Position numbers and translations under genes: made by a program. DNA of 13,897 bases, from assembly GCA_015257665.1 (NCBI GenBank), contig JABZJS010000017.1, positions 1 through 13,897 of the forward strand, given 5' to 3'. Shown piece by piece: positions 13,560-13,897 of the stretch (the stretch's first letter is position 1; each line of letters begins with the position of its first letter). Origin of the DNA: Nanosynbacter sp. (GTDB taxonomy: Bacteria; Patescibacteriota; Saccharimonadia; Saccharimonadales; Saccharimonadaceae). The notes under the pieces are model-generated. The model was not told the DNA's origin. It saw only the letters and a program-made list of their open reading frames with translations, and searched no databases.

Positions 13560-13897
13560 ATAAAGCAGCCTATCGATAAGCCGGGTTCTGTCGTGGATGA
13601 TCATCTATCTAGTTTGCAAATTGCTCTGCAAATCGAGCGGTTAGCGATAGCCACAAGCGGATCACTCATCCGTGGCTATCTCCTTGCAGCCGACAGGGTT
13701 TACCTCCGCGGCATGTCACCATGCAGCGCTGTGAGCTCTTACCTCACTCCTTTCACCCTTACCCCGCTACTAGAGCGCTACTGCGCACGAGTATTGGTGT
13801 TGCGGAGCGGTATCGTTTCTGTGGCACTTTCCCTAGGGTTGCCCCCGGTCGCCGTTAGCGACTGTCGTATCCTGTGCTGCCCGGACTTTCCTCTTGC
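13560..13897 (-). ncRNA. rnpB: RNase P RNA, bacterial type A (5' end missing)
   Basis: This is the catalytic RNA that trims tRNA (and tmRNA) 5' leaders. The minus strand shows the universal P4 5' strand GAGGAAAGTCCGGGC (13893-13879) and its partner ACAGAACCCGGCTTAT (13591-13576). The core GGGTGAAAGGAGTGAGGTAA with GAGCTCAC (13760-13731) matches the E. coli GGGTGAAAGGGTGCGGTAAGAG region. CCGCGGAGGTAAACCC and GGATGAGTGATCC also fit. About the first 60 nt (P1-P3) lie beyond the right edge. The 3' end near 13560 is estimated, because its P1 partner is not in the window. Confidence 0.95.

Overview
The window looks like part of a candidate-phyla bacterium, most likely Saccharibacteria (TM7). This is an inference from several things: the first bases of a 16S rRNA gene with the GATGAACGCTGGCGGCGTGCC signature, compact gyrB-gyrA and infC-rpmI-rplT operons, a short-form GyrB, and lineage-unusual small membrane proteins. 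UGA is used as a stop (genes ending at 5416 and 8710), so the code is standard rather than the UGA-Gly code of Gracilibacteria/Absconditabacteria. No phylogenetic search could be run.

Layout. Positions 1-240 hold the 5' end of a 16S rRNA gene (minus strand), its leader with two hairpins and a boxA-like antitermination element, and a strong promoter (TTGACC-17-TATGAT). Upstream of this, on the same strand, lies gyrB (3234-5222), then gyrA (690-3212), then a divergent-PAP2 membrane phosphatase (253-687), packed with 2-20 nt gaps. No clear terminator separates this operon from the rRNA promoter. At 5416-7644 on the minus strand is a three-gene cassette of membrane proteins: a 125-aa protein, a 329-aa protein with a long basic disordered tail, and a paralogue of the latter broken by a frameshift at a T6 tract. 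The cassette promoter carries a perfect palindrome that fills its 17-bp spacer.

Positions 7645-8709 contain no convincing protein gene. They contain a hairpin-rich stretch (7727-7957) that may be a structured RNA, and a clear small-RNA unit (promoter 8459-8487, bidirectional terminator 8557-8591). Next come an unrecognised 154-aa protein (8710-9174, minus) and, just upstream of it, the one-piece tmRNA gene ssrA (9254-9657, minus), with an unusually long 28-residue tag and a non-canonical T-loop. Divergent from ssrA are comM (9793-11328), for DNA branch migration in transformation, and a nucleoside 2-deoxyribosyltransferase-like gene (11455-11988). The translation operon infC-rpmI-rplT follows (12248-13299); its infC starts at a non-canonical AUC codon. 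The window ends in rnpB, the RNase P RNA (13560-13897, minus, 5' end cut off), preceded by a 260-nt hairpin-rich spacer.

Genes inside operons have clear Shine-Dalgarno sequences. Several first genes (7644, 9174, 9793, 11455) have none and instead have -10 boxes 6-10 nt before ATG, which suggests leaderless or near-leaderless transcripts. No transposon, prophage, CRISPR array or tRNA gene was seen.
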